Origin: Treponema_B putidum | GTDB taxonomy: Bacteria > Spirochaetota > Spirochaetia > Treponematales > Treponemataceae | Reading direction: 5' to 3' (one strand) | Assembly (NCBI RefSeq): GCF_007830595.1 | Contig: NZ_VLLD01000016.1 | Length of the DNA stretch: 64,000 nt | Shown here: positions 18,587 through 25,822 of the stretch, piece by piece | How the letters are laid out: each line of letters begins with the position of its first letter | Position numbering within the stretch: position 1 is the stretch's first letter | Notes under the pieces: generated by a model | What the model saw: the letters and a program-made list of their open reading frames with translations, nothing else | What the model was told of the DNA's origin: nothing | The model's database searches: none | Translations under genes and position numbers: made by a program

Positions 18587-20698
18587 TTATTTATCCGATG
18601 TTTTTTTCTTCCCTGTTTTTGAAGTCTTCTGAACTTCGCCCGCCTTGTCCTTTTTGACAGTCTTGGACGTTTTTTCAGGCTTAGTCTTTTTTATAGATTC
18701 TTTTTTTTCTTTCATAGAGGCTTCCTTTTTAACCGCCGTTTTTGTTTCGGTCTTTTTTTCTTGAGCTTTTTTAATCAAGGATTTTTTTTCCGTTACTTCT
18801 TCGGCAGAAAGAGTTTCACGTACTGAAAGACGTACGCCTTGGGCCTTTAAGCCCTTCTCGGCAAAGGAATCGGCCTTAAATTCTTCTTCTATCTTCTTTA
18901 CTCTCGGTTTTGGTTCATAGTTCAGTTTAAAAGAAAATTTAGACTTAGTACTTGCAAAAAGAACTTCGGTATTGTCAGGGGCAAAAAGATAATCCCTGTT
19001 TAGGATATAGCCTTCTACCCTAGCCCTTTTTATATAGGCGCATTTTGTCTTGGAATCGCGGTAAATTACGGTAAAAAGCACCTTAGAAAGCTCCTCTTTT
19101 TCGGCAAAACCGCAGTACCACATTCCCGTATCGACAAAAACCCTGTCAGGCACATCCATTACAGTGTAAACCCCGCTCTTCCGCAAGACAAAGATGCGGT
19201 CATAGGGACTGACCCTCAAGATTTCTTTTCCGGTAGTAACGGAGGTACCGAGATAACCCGTCTCCTCATCGTAGCGGAGGGCCGTATCCCTTGTTACGGC
19301 TTCTTTTACATCAACCTTTGTAAAGCCGGTAATCTCTGTTCTGCGCTTAAATTCTTCGGAAGGGAGCTTTGCCGCAATTCCGTCCAAAACCGAAATTGCA
19401 TAGCCCTTTAAATTCTTTAAGAGCTTTGCAATTTCCTTCAAGCGGTTGTTTATTTCCCTAACCTCTTCACGGTTCTTGTTTATGTCATAAAGAGATATTC
19501 GGCGGATGGGGATTTTAAGCAATTTATCGACATCATCTTCGGTTACGTCACGGATTAATTCCTTTTTAAAGGGAACAAAGCCCTTTATAACCGCATTGAC
19601 GACCCCTTCGGCCGTCTTCATCGTTTCTATCTTCTTATATATGCGCTCCTCGATAAAAATACGCTCAAGGGTGCGCATGTGGAGGCGGTCGGTCAGCATT
19701 GCTCTTTCATATTCAAGCTCGTCCTTTAAAATCTGCATCAGCTGTTTGGCATGGTATTTTATTATGTCCGTTACGGTAATTTGAACCGGAAGATTATCCT
19801 TTATTACCAAAAGATTGCAGGGAATCGACTGCTCGCATTCGGTAAAAGCATAAAGGGCATCCACCACATCGGCCGAATAGACACCTCTGGGGAGTTTTAA
19901 CTCAATCTCGACCTTTTCACCCGTATAGTCACTTATTTCAGAAATCTTGACCTTACCGGCCTTTGAAGCGGCTTCTATAGAGTTTATCATACTTTCCGTA
20001 GTACTTCCGAAGGGGAGCTCCCTTATTACTATCCTTTTTTCGTCGGAGGTGTCGAGCTTAGCCCTGACTAAGACTTTGCCTAGGCCGTCTTCATATTCTG
20101 AAACGTCTATCAATCCTCCTGTAGGAAAATCCGGAAAAAGAGCAAAGGATTTTCCGCTTAAAAAGGCTTTTTCGGCCTCAATTATTTCGAGAATATTATG
20201 GGGCAAAATCTTTGTGGACATACCTACGGCAATACCCTCTGCCCCTATTGCAAGAACTACGGGGAGCTTAGCCCTAAAAGCTATCGGCTCCTTGTTTCTT
20301 CCGTCATAGGAAACAGTGTAAACGGTTATATGGGGATTATAAAAGATGGTCTTTGCAAACTCGTTTACCCTGCACTCTATGTATCGGGGAGCGGAAGCTT
20401 CATCACCTGTAAAAATATTCCCGAAGTTTCCTTGTGTGTCAATAAAAAGCTCTTTTGAAGCAAGGACAACTAGGGCATTCCCTATGGAGGCATCTCCGTG
20501 GGGATGGTATTTCATACAGTGACCGATAACGTTTGCCACCTTGTGAAACTTCCCGTCATCCATCTCAAAAAGAGAATGTAAAATCCTCCTTTGAACGGGC
20601 TTTAAGCCGTCATCAAGGTCGGGAATTGCCCTATCACGGATAACATAACTTGCATATTCCAAAAAATTCTTATTAAAAAGACTTTCAATATAATCCAT
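18587..20698 (-). CDS. parC: Type IIA DNA topoisomerase subunit A (ParC/GyrA-like)
   Basis: This is the breakage-reunion subunit of a type IIA topoisomerase, 703 residues. The GLKPVQRRIL motif near 32-41 and the catalytic tyrosine Tyr106 in APRYIECR are present. The winged-helix, tower and coiled-coil gate regions follow (RTLERIFIEERIYKK). The C-terminal domain is short and lacks a recognisable GyrA box, favouring ParC over GyrA. The last 80 residues are an extreme lysine-rich low-complexity tail, presumably a DNA-contacting extension. A GAGG Shine-Dalgarno sequence lies 6 nt before the ATG. No parE-like gene adjoins it here. Its stop is 3 bp from that of the convergent UPF0164 gene. Confidence 0.88.
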   Translation of the reverse strand: MDYIESLFNKNFLEYASYVIRDRAIPDLDDGLKPVQRRILHSLFEMDDGKFHKVANVIGHCMKYHPHGDASIGNALVVLASKELFIDTQGNFGNIFTGDEASAPRYIECRVNEFAKTIFYNPHITVYTVSYDGRNKEPIAFRAKLPVVLAIGAEGIAVGMSTKILPHNILEIIEAEKAFLSGKSFALFPDFPTGGLIDVSEYEDGLGKVLVRAKLDTSDEKRIVIRELPFGSTTESMINSIEAASKAGKVKISEISDYTGEKVEIELKLPRGVYSADVVDALYAFTECEQSIPCNLLVIKDNLPVQITVTDIIKYHAKQLMQILKDELEYERAMLTDRLHMRTLERIFIEERIYKKIETMKTAEGVVNAVIKGFVPFKKELIRDVTEDDVDKLLKIPIRRISLYDINKNREEVREINNRLKEIAKLLKNLKGYAISVLDGIAAKLPSEEFKRRTEITGFTKVDVKEAVTRDTALRYDEETGYLGTSVTTGKEILRVSPYDRIFVLRKSGVYTVMDVPDRVFVDTGMWYCGFAEKEELSKVLFTVIYRDSKTKCAYIKRARVEGYILNRDYLFAPDNTEVLFASTKSKFSFKLNYEPKPRVKKIEEEFKADSFAEKGLKAQGVRLSVRETLSAEEVTEKKSLIKKAQEKKTETKTAVKKEASMKEKKESIKKTKPEKTSKTVKKDKAGEVQKTSKTGKKKTSDK

Positions 20699-20781
20699 CT
20701 TTTTCCTCGAAAAAAAGTATTTTAAGATGATACACTAAAAGCTGAAATTTGTCTACAAGAAGAGAAAATATATCAAAAAAC

Positions 20782-20817
20782 AAAAAAGCCCCCTTGCCTT
20801 TAGAGCTTGGGGGCTTT
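20782..20817 (-). terminator. Rho-independent terminator after grdB
   Basis: A 9-bp stem (AAAGCCCCC with GGGGGCTTT) around a 15-nt loop is followed on the minus strand by six T residues. It lies 17 bp past the grdB stop and should end the grdE-grdB transcript before the parC-like gene. Confidence 0.85.
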
Positions 20818-20833
20818 AGTTTAAAAAGCTAAA

Positions 20834-22129
20834 TTAAAAAACCGTTTGTTCTGAAATGGGTGTTTCAAGAGCTTTTAATGCTTTTTCAACTAAACCGCGG
20901 CGGAGTTTTTTCTCATCTGCGTCGTTCATTTTAGGATCACCGAGCGGGTGAGGAATAGCTACAGCCGGCACAATTCTATTTGCACCTACGGTTTTTGAAA
21001 TAGGAACAACAGTTGCAATATGTACTACCGGGAGGAATCTCTCGATTTCTTTTACCATCGTTGCACCGCAACGAGTACAAGTGCCTCACGTAGAGGTAAG
21101 AATTACAGCCTGCACTCCGTCGTTCACAAGTTTTTGAACAATTTCTTCGGCAAATTTCTTTGCGCGTTTAACGGCAGTACCGTTACCGACAGTTGTATAG
21201 TACTTGTCATGAAGTTTTCCGATCTTTCCTTCTTTTTCGAGATCACGCATAACGTCTACAGGAAGAACTCGGTTGGGGTTTGCGTTACAATAGGTCGGAT
21301 CATATCCTCCGTGAGCTGTTTCGCTGTCTTTTGATGAAAGAGCGGCCATACCTGCGATTGAATATTCGCCGTAGTGTGAAGCGTTTGAAGCTTCAATGTG
21401 GTCGGGGTTACCCTTGGGTACAACACCGCCTGAAGTTACCAATGCAACCTTTGCCTTGGTAATATCCTTAACGGGAGGCTGAGGAGGTACTCTGTCGAAT
21501 ACGGGCATCGGATATTCGGTTACGAATTCTTCACCCTTGATCTTCTTGAGGAGCATGTCAACAGCTCTCTTTGCACCTCTTTCTTCTGCAAAGTAGTTTT
21601 GGCGTACGCCTCTGGGTAAGAGGCCTTCTTTTTCGGGGCAGCAAACTTTTTCACCTTTTAAAAGTTTTTTAGCCAAAGCTCCGATAGCAGGAACAGCTTC
21701 TCTCATGCTTACAGCAGAGTTGCCTGTCTTGATTGTGTACATAAAGGCTTTAAATACATCATAACCGGGGTTTTCTTCGTAGAGACCGGAAATAGCAGGG
21801 ATTCCGAGCTCAAAGGCAACCTTTGCAGCGTTACCGCAAGCCATACCGTATCGTCCGGCATTAAATCCGGGACCGGCAATAAGAAGGTCAGCTTTTGTAT
21901 CGATAAGAACTTTTTTAACAAATGCAAGAGCTTCTTCTTCATGTTCGTTAAAATAGTTATCACCGCAAATAATGGTCTTGACGATCTTTCCTGCATCACC
22001 TACGGCACCTTGAATTCCGGTACCGGGCCCTGCTGTTCCGTCAATAACCTCCGGTTTGTAGTCAGCCATGTCTTCTCCGCCCTTTCCGGCAAAGAACTGA
22101 TTGATATAATGAACAATTACTTTACTCAT
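20834..22129 (-). CDS. grdB: Glycine reductase complex B, selenoprotein subunit GrdB (in-frame UGA = selenocysteine)
   Basis: GrdB, with GrdE, forms the glycine-specific protein B that binds the substrate as a Schiff base and passes a carboxymethyl group to the selenol of GrdA. The frame from ATG 22129 reaches UGA at 21088-21086 and continues without interruption to a true stop at 20834, giving 431 residues. The UGA is residue 348 in the context VILTST-Sec-GTCTRCGATM, which matches the family's U-x-x-C-x-x-C site. A bacterial SECIS-like hairpin follows immediately. AAGGAG lies 7 nt before the ATG. The gene follows grdE by 11 bp. GrdA, GrdC and GrdD are not in the window. Standard gene calling would split it into two proteins. 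Confidence 0.96.
21059..21088 (-). promoter_or_regulatory. bSECIS-like hairpin with the selenocysteine UGA of grdB
   Basis: The UGA codon occupies 21088-21086. Twelve nucleotides later a perfect 6-bp stem (CGTTGC and GCAACG) encloses a three-nucleotide GGT loop at 21059-21073. The apical G lies about 18 nt after the UGA, within the usual spacing for SelB recognition in bacteria. Confidence 0.75.
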
Positions 22130-22140
22130 AGCTTAACTCC

Positions 22141-23430
22141 TTATAGTCCTCTTGCGCTAAGATTCCAGAACCCGAGCTCGTTTGTAGCACCGGTAATAAC
22201 CTGAATTTCAGCTTCGATTGTTCCGTCTGCATGTAAGCTTCCGTCCCAAGCACCCGCAATAACGTTTGCCTGTTTTACATCTCCGATAATGGTCTTCATC
22301 GGGGGAAGTTTTACAACAGCGTTTGCGTTTCCGTTAGAAACTACAGCATTTCCTAAGGGGTTTGAGTCGGCAAGAGACTGACTTGCACCGTCTTGACCGG
22401 CATATTCATCGGTTACGAGAACGGTCTTGATACCCATCTCTTCGATCTTGCGGCAGTTCATAATCAAGTCGGCATCGGGATTTCCGAAACCTTCTTCAGA
22501 AACGATAACTGCATCGCAGCCTAGCTGCTGAGCCAACTTTGCTGCAAGGTTAGAAGACCTTTCCTTGTCTGCAAGAGTAACGTTTTCATTTGTAATGACT
22601 ACACCCATAAAGTTGATGTCTTTTCCGTGCCTCTTATAGAGCTCATGGATAATGGGGCTGTTCTGGTGAACATAGGTCGGGTTTTTATCGCATGCAGAAA
22701 CGCAGTTACCGCTTACGATTGCACCGTCCATAACTTCTGTGGGGTACATAATTGTGGGAAGAATTTGCTTTACGTCGATACCGTAGTAATAGGTGTCGTG
22801 TAAAAGTCCCTGACTTTGAAGCATATAAACATAGCCTACCTTGGGAAGGTTCGGATACTGTTTAGCCTGCTCTGCGAAAGGAAGAGTTTCGTATGTTTCT
22901 ACAGAAGAGGGTTTTACATTTTTAGCAGCTTCTCCGAGGTATCGGGCTGTTTTTAGGCCCATAAGGCGTAAGGCCTTCTCTTTAATAGCACGGGTAACAT
23001 CGTCTTGGATTTTACAATCAACAACAAGGTTTACGGTCTTTGAGAAGGGTGTGTATTCGGCACCCGGGCCGCTCATGTCGATGATACCTTCCTGAAAACC
23101 TACAACTGTTCCGGTTGTAACTACAGCAGCACCCTTCAATACGTGGGTTTTACCTGCTCCAACAGTAGCCTCCTCACCGGTAAAGAAACCGGGGAAGCAA
23201 ACGCCGCTGCCTTCTACCTTGCATCTGGGTTCAAGAACATCTTTTACAGGGATGATTCGGGTGTTATCACCGGGTTTTGCAATGTGCAATTCAACACCGG
23301 TTACAAGCGGATCTTCCTTGATAAGAGCCTCAAGTTCAGCTTTGTTTACTTCAAGGCATGTTCCGTTAACGGCAGTTTTGTTTCCAAATTTCATGTCGTT
23401 AATGGGGATAATACCTAATTCAAGTTTCAC
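22141..23430 (-). CDS. grdE: Glycine reductase complex B proprotein GrdE
   Basis: GrdE is the precursor of the alpha and beta chains of glycine reductase protein B. In characterised homologues it is cleaved before a cysteine that becomes a pyruvoyl group holding the glycine substrate. Here the expected site is the Asn-Cys bond in IVSGNCVSACDKN, Cys243. The true start is GTG at 23430 with AGGAGG 6-7 nt upstream; an in-frame extension to 23508 lies upstream of the promoter and lacks a ribosome site. The protein is 429 residues, normal for the family. A near-consensus promoter precedes it and grdB follows 11 bp downstream in one transcript. Glycine is reduced to acetyl phosphate, yielding ATP. 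Confidence 0.95.
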   Translation of the reverse strand: MKLELGIIPINDMKFGNKTAVNGTCLEVNKAELEALIKEDPLVTGVELHIAKPGDNTRIIPVKDVLEPRCKVEGSGVCFPGFFTGEEATVGAGKTHVLKGAAVVTTGTVVGFQEGIIDMSGPGAEYTPFSKTVNLVVDCKIQDDVTRAIKEKALRLMGLKTARYLGEAAKNVKPSSVETYETLPFAEQAKQYPNLPKVGYVYMLQSQGLLHDTYYYGIDVKQILPTIMYPTEVMDGAIVSGNCVSACDKNPTYVHQNSPIIHELYKRHGKDINFMGVVITNENVTLADKERSSNLAAKLAQQLGCDAVIVSEEGFGNPDADLIMNCRKIEEMGIKTVLVTDEYAGQDGASQSLADSNPLGNAVVSNGNANAVVKLPPMKTIIGDVKQANVIAGAWDGSLHADGTIEAEIQVITGATNELGFWNLSARGL

Positions 23431-23480
23431 TTTTGACCTCCTAATATTTATAGTCAATAGATTGATTACTTTAGCTTTTA

Positions 23481-23509
23481 TTATAGCAGGAATTAAGTAT
23501 ATAGTCAAT
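23481..23509 (-). promoter_or_regulatory. Promoter of grdE-grdB
   Basis: On the minus strand, -35 TTGACT (23509-23504) and -10 TATAAT (23486-23481) are separated by 17 bp. The predicted leader is about 45 nt and ends in a strong AGGAGG. I see no glycine riboswitch in so short a leader. Confidence 0.8.
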
Positions 23510-23548
23510 TCTAAAACTTGAATTTATGAATATAAAATGAATAAAATT

Positions 23549-24166
23549 TTATCGTTTTGAGTATTTGCAGCCGCAGTAATCCTGCCTATAAAGCCCGTAT
23601 TTTTTGCTTAAATTTATGGAATCAAGGTAGCCGTTCCGTTTTTTAAAATCACTTGGAAGCCATTTACAAGTTTCACTTTCAAGGGAAAGACCTATATTAT
23701 TAAGTTTTTCTGCATTTTTTAAGGGACTCACCGAAAGGGTTGAGGTAAAAAAATCAAAACCGTCATTTTTAGCCCTTTCGGCAGTTTTTTTTAGCCGTAA
23801 AAGGTAGCACCTCATACACCTTTCTCCCCCTTCAAGGCAGTCTTCCAGCCCTTCGGATATTTTATAAAATTCATCAGGAAGATAGGGTTCTTCAAATATG
23901 TCTATAATATGAGGCGATATGTTTTCGTCATTGTATATAGAAATAATATGTCTTTGTTCCTCAGCTCTTTTTGTGTATTCTTCATCCGTGTCTATATTAG
24001 GATTGTAATAGAAAACAGTAAGCTTAAAAAAAGGAGCCAGTTTTAAAATAACGGAAGAACTGCAAGGCGCACAGCAGGAATGGAGCAAAAGGGTCTTATT
24101 ATTTGAACCCAATTTTTTTACGGTTTCCTGCATCAATCTGTCATAGTTTATTTTTTGAGCCGTCAT
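23549..24166 (-). CDS. queH: Epoxyqueuosine reductase QueH
   Basis: QueH reduces epoxyqueuosine to queuosine in tRNA, the last step of queuosine synthesis, replacing the cobalamin enzyme QueG. The 205-residue product has the family's paired cysteines: SCCAPCS near residue 29, CMRCYLLR near 117 and the C-terminal CGC (YRQDYCGCKYS), with YNPNI near 55. These cysteines bind an Fe-S cluster and an extra metal in known QueH. The ATG overlaps the stop of the upstream DHH gene (ATGA), so the two are translationally coupled. It lies 118 bp upstream of grdE, which has its own promoter. Confidence 0.92.
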   Translation of the reverse strand: MTAQKINYDRLMQETVKKLGSNNKTLLLHSCCAPCSSSVILKLAPFFKLTVFYYNPNIDTDEEYTKRAEEQRHIISIYNDENISPHIIDIFEEPYLPDEFYKISEGLEDCLEGGERCMRCYLLRLKKTAERAKNDGFDFFTSTLSVSPLKNAEKLNNIGLSLESETCKWLPSDFKKRNGYLDSINLSKKYGLYRQDYCGCKYSKR

Positions 24167-25347
24167 TGCGGAATAAGGGTTTTAACTCTTTTGGAAATCT
24201 TATCGACATAGGCCGGAAGATCCGTGATTTCAGTGCGGGGAAACCTAAAACCTATAGCTCCGGGATGGCCTCCTCCGTCTTCAATACCGAATTCGCTTAA
24301 AATGGGTCTTACATCAATACCCTTTACATCGCCCGATGCTCTTATTCGAAATTGAATTTTATCGGAAATTTCTGCAGGATCAAAGTATGCCGATATGCCC
24401 ACTCCATGAACTTTTTCGGCGATATTATCCGTAGCACGTTTTATAACGCCCAAAAATTGATTATAATCAATTCCGGAGCTTAAAGCGTCTGACCGCTTTT
24501 CATCTAAGATAATGGTTCCTATACGCCCGTCATAAGAAACATTTTTCATTATCTCGTTATAAAGTTTTGCATCTTCATCCGACAGCTTTTCTATCAAATC
24601 CAGTATTTCTTTAACGGAGCTTATATTTCCCGATCCCTCATTAAATTCTTTGCTGAGTATACTATTGAATTTTTTTAAAAAATAATCATAAAAGACCTTA
24701 TCTCTGCGTTTAAAAAGATAATTTCCCATTTTTGCATCGCCTATCATACCTGTAAGCATTGCAAGGACTATATTTCGGGAATAGAGATCACTTATACCGT
24801 ATTTTTTTAAAATCTCAGGGCGTTTTTCAAGTTTTAAACACATTTGCCCGATTATTTCGCAGGTACTTGAAGCTCTCATTGTAAGCCTATAATCTTCATC
24901 TCCCGAATAGTCCGCATCAGCCGTAAAGTGATGATCTATCTCAACTTTCGGTATTTTTTTATTATTAAAAAAAAGCCTAATCTCATCATTTAAGGCTATC
25001 ATATCGGGTTTAGGGGTATCCAAAATAACGATAACATCGGGTGCCGTAGGAACAGTCAAATCTTTTACAAACAAAAAAATAGAATTATAGCTGCAAATAC
25101 CGGCAAAAAACGAAAGATTTTCAGGTACACCATCTTCTAAAAAAATACTGACCGTTTTTCCGAATTTACGCAGCAGCAAACCGAACGCTACAAGAGAAGA
25201 GACACAATCTTCATCTGCATGTTCATGCCCTAAAAGCAAAAAGGATGATTTAGAATATATAAGTTCAAAAATCCTCTCCATTACCGCATTTTTTTTACCT
25301 ATGCTGAGAGGTATCATTTTTTTTGTTTCAGAATTCCCATAACTCAT
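24163..25347 (-). CDS. DHH family phosphoesterase (NrnA/RecJ-like)
   Basis: The 394-residue product belongs to the DHH phosphoesterases, which include nanoRNA and pAp/c-di-AMP-linked phosphodiesterases. Visible motifs are GHEHADEDCVS (motif I, replacing the common HxNPDGD form) near residue 40, VIVILDTP near 95, the DHH core EIDHHFTADADYS near 130, and the C-terminal DHHA1 GGGHPGAIGF near 370. It is longer than a typical NrnA (about 320) with an insert between the domains. The ATG at 25347 has no Shine-Dalgarno sequence but sits 7 nt after a good -10 box. It is translationally coupled to queH. NrnA-type RNA or nucleotide hydrolysis is the likeliest role; the exact substrate is open. Confidence 0.87.
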   Translation of the reverse strand: MSYGNSETKKMIPLSIGKKNAVMERIFELIYSKSSFLLLGHEHADEDCVSSLVAFGLLLRKFGKTVSIFLEDGVPENLSFFAGICSYNSIFLFVKDLTVPTAPDVIVILDTPKPDMIALNDEIRLFFNNKKIPKVEIDHHFTADADYSGDEDYRLTMRASSTCEIIGQMCLKLEKRPEILKKYGISDLYSRNIVLAMLTGMIGDAKMGNYLFKRRDKVFYDYFLKKFNSILSKEFNEGSGNISSVKEILDLIEKLSDEDAKLYNEIMKNVSYDGRIGTIILDEKRSDALSSGIDYNQFLGVIKRATDNIAEKVHGVGISAYFDPAEISDKIQFRIRASGDVKGIDVRPILSEFGIEDGGGHPGAIGFRFPRTEITDLPAYVDKISKRVKTLIPQ

Positions 25348-25354
25348 GAAGTAC

Positions 25355-25382
25355 AGTATACCACATTATATTAAAATATCAA
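25355..25382 (-). promoter_or_regulatory. Promoter of the DHH-queH pair, predicting a leaderless mRNA
   Basis: On the minus strand, TTGATA (25382-25377), a 16-bp spacer and TATACT (25360-25355) lie 7 nt before the ATG at 25347. Transcription should start 1 nt before the start codon. No Shine-Dalgarno sequence precedes it. Confidence 0.65.
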
Positions 25383-25481
25383 TGCTTTTTTTTCTTTTTT
25401 TTCTTTTTTTGCAAATATACCTATATTTTTAACGAATTCATCGTTTTCTTAAAGAATATTATTAAAAAAATAAAAAAATGC

Positions 25482-25510
25482 TTGTAAAATATGGATTTTT
25501 ACAGTACTTT
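25482..25510 (+). promoter_or_regulatory. Promoter of clpS-clpA-aat, predicting a leaderless mRNA
   Basis: TTGTAA (25482-25487), a 17-bp spacer and a weaker -10 TACTTT (25505-25510) end 6 nt before the clpS ATG at 25517. The A of the start codon would be +1. There is no Shine-Dalgarno sequence. Confidence 0.5.
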
Positions 25511-25516
25511 ATATGT

Positions 25517-25822
25517 ATGGAAGTAAAAAAACAGCCCCAAAAGGGGACAATTATTTCTGATAAATTTATAGAACCTGAAAATTATAGAGTTATACTCCTC
25601 AATGATGATTTTACCCCAATGGATTTTGTTGTGGCAATTCTTGTTTCTATCTTTAATAAGTCACCGGAAGAGGCCGAAGCTTTAATGTTTAAGGTTCATA
25701 AAACAGGACAAGCATCCGTTGGAATTTATGTATATGACATAGCAGCAACAAAATGCTTTCAAGTATTAACAGCAGCAAAACATAATAATTTTCCGCTGCA
25801 GTGCACGGTTGAAAAAGTATGA
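25517..25822 (+). CDS. clpS: ATP-dependent Clp protease adaptor ClpS
   Basis: ClpS binds N-terminal destabilising residues of substrates and delivers them to ClpAP. The family signatures are present: YRVILLNDDFTPMDFVV (the binding-pocket region with NDD and the T-P-M/D-F helix), an MFKVHKTGQA histidine helix, and the C-terminal NNFPLQCTVEKV. I take the ATG at 25517, giving 101 residues as normal for ClpS; an in-frame ATG at 25478 adds a non-homologous hydrophobic leader and lies before the predicted promoter start. The stop overlaps the clpA ATG (ATGA), so adaptor and unfoldase are coupled. Confidence 0.95.
   Translation: MEVKKQPQKGTIISDKFIEPENYRVILLNDDFTPMDFVVAILVSIFNKSPEEAEALMFKVHKTGQASVGIYVYDIAATKCFQVLTAAKHNNFPLQCTVEKV

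Noticed and set aside
21086..21088. Apparent nonsense codon splitting a 347- and a 74-codon frame
   Set aside because: Context, alignment with GrdB and the downstream hairpin show this UGA encodes selenocysteine.
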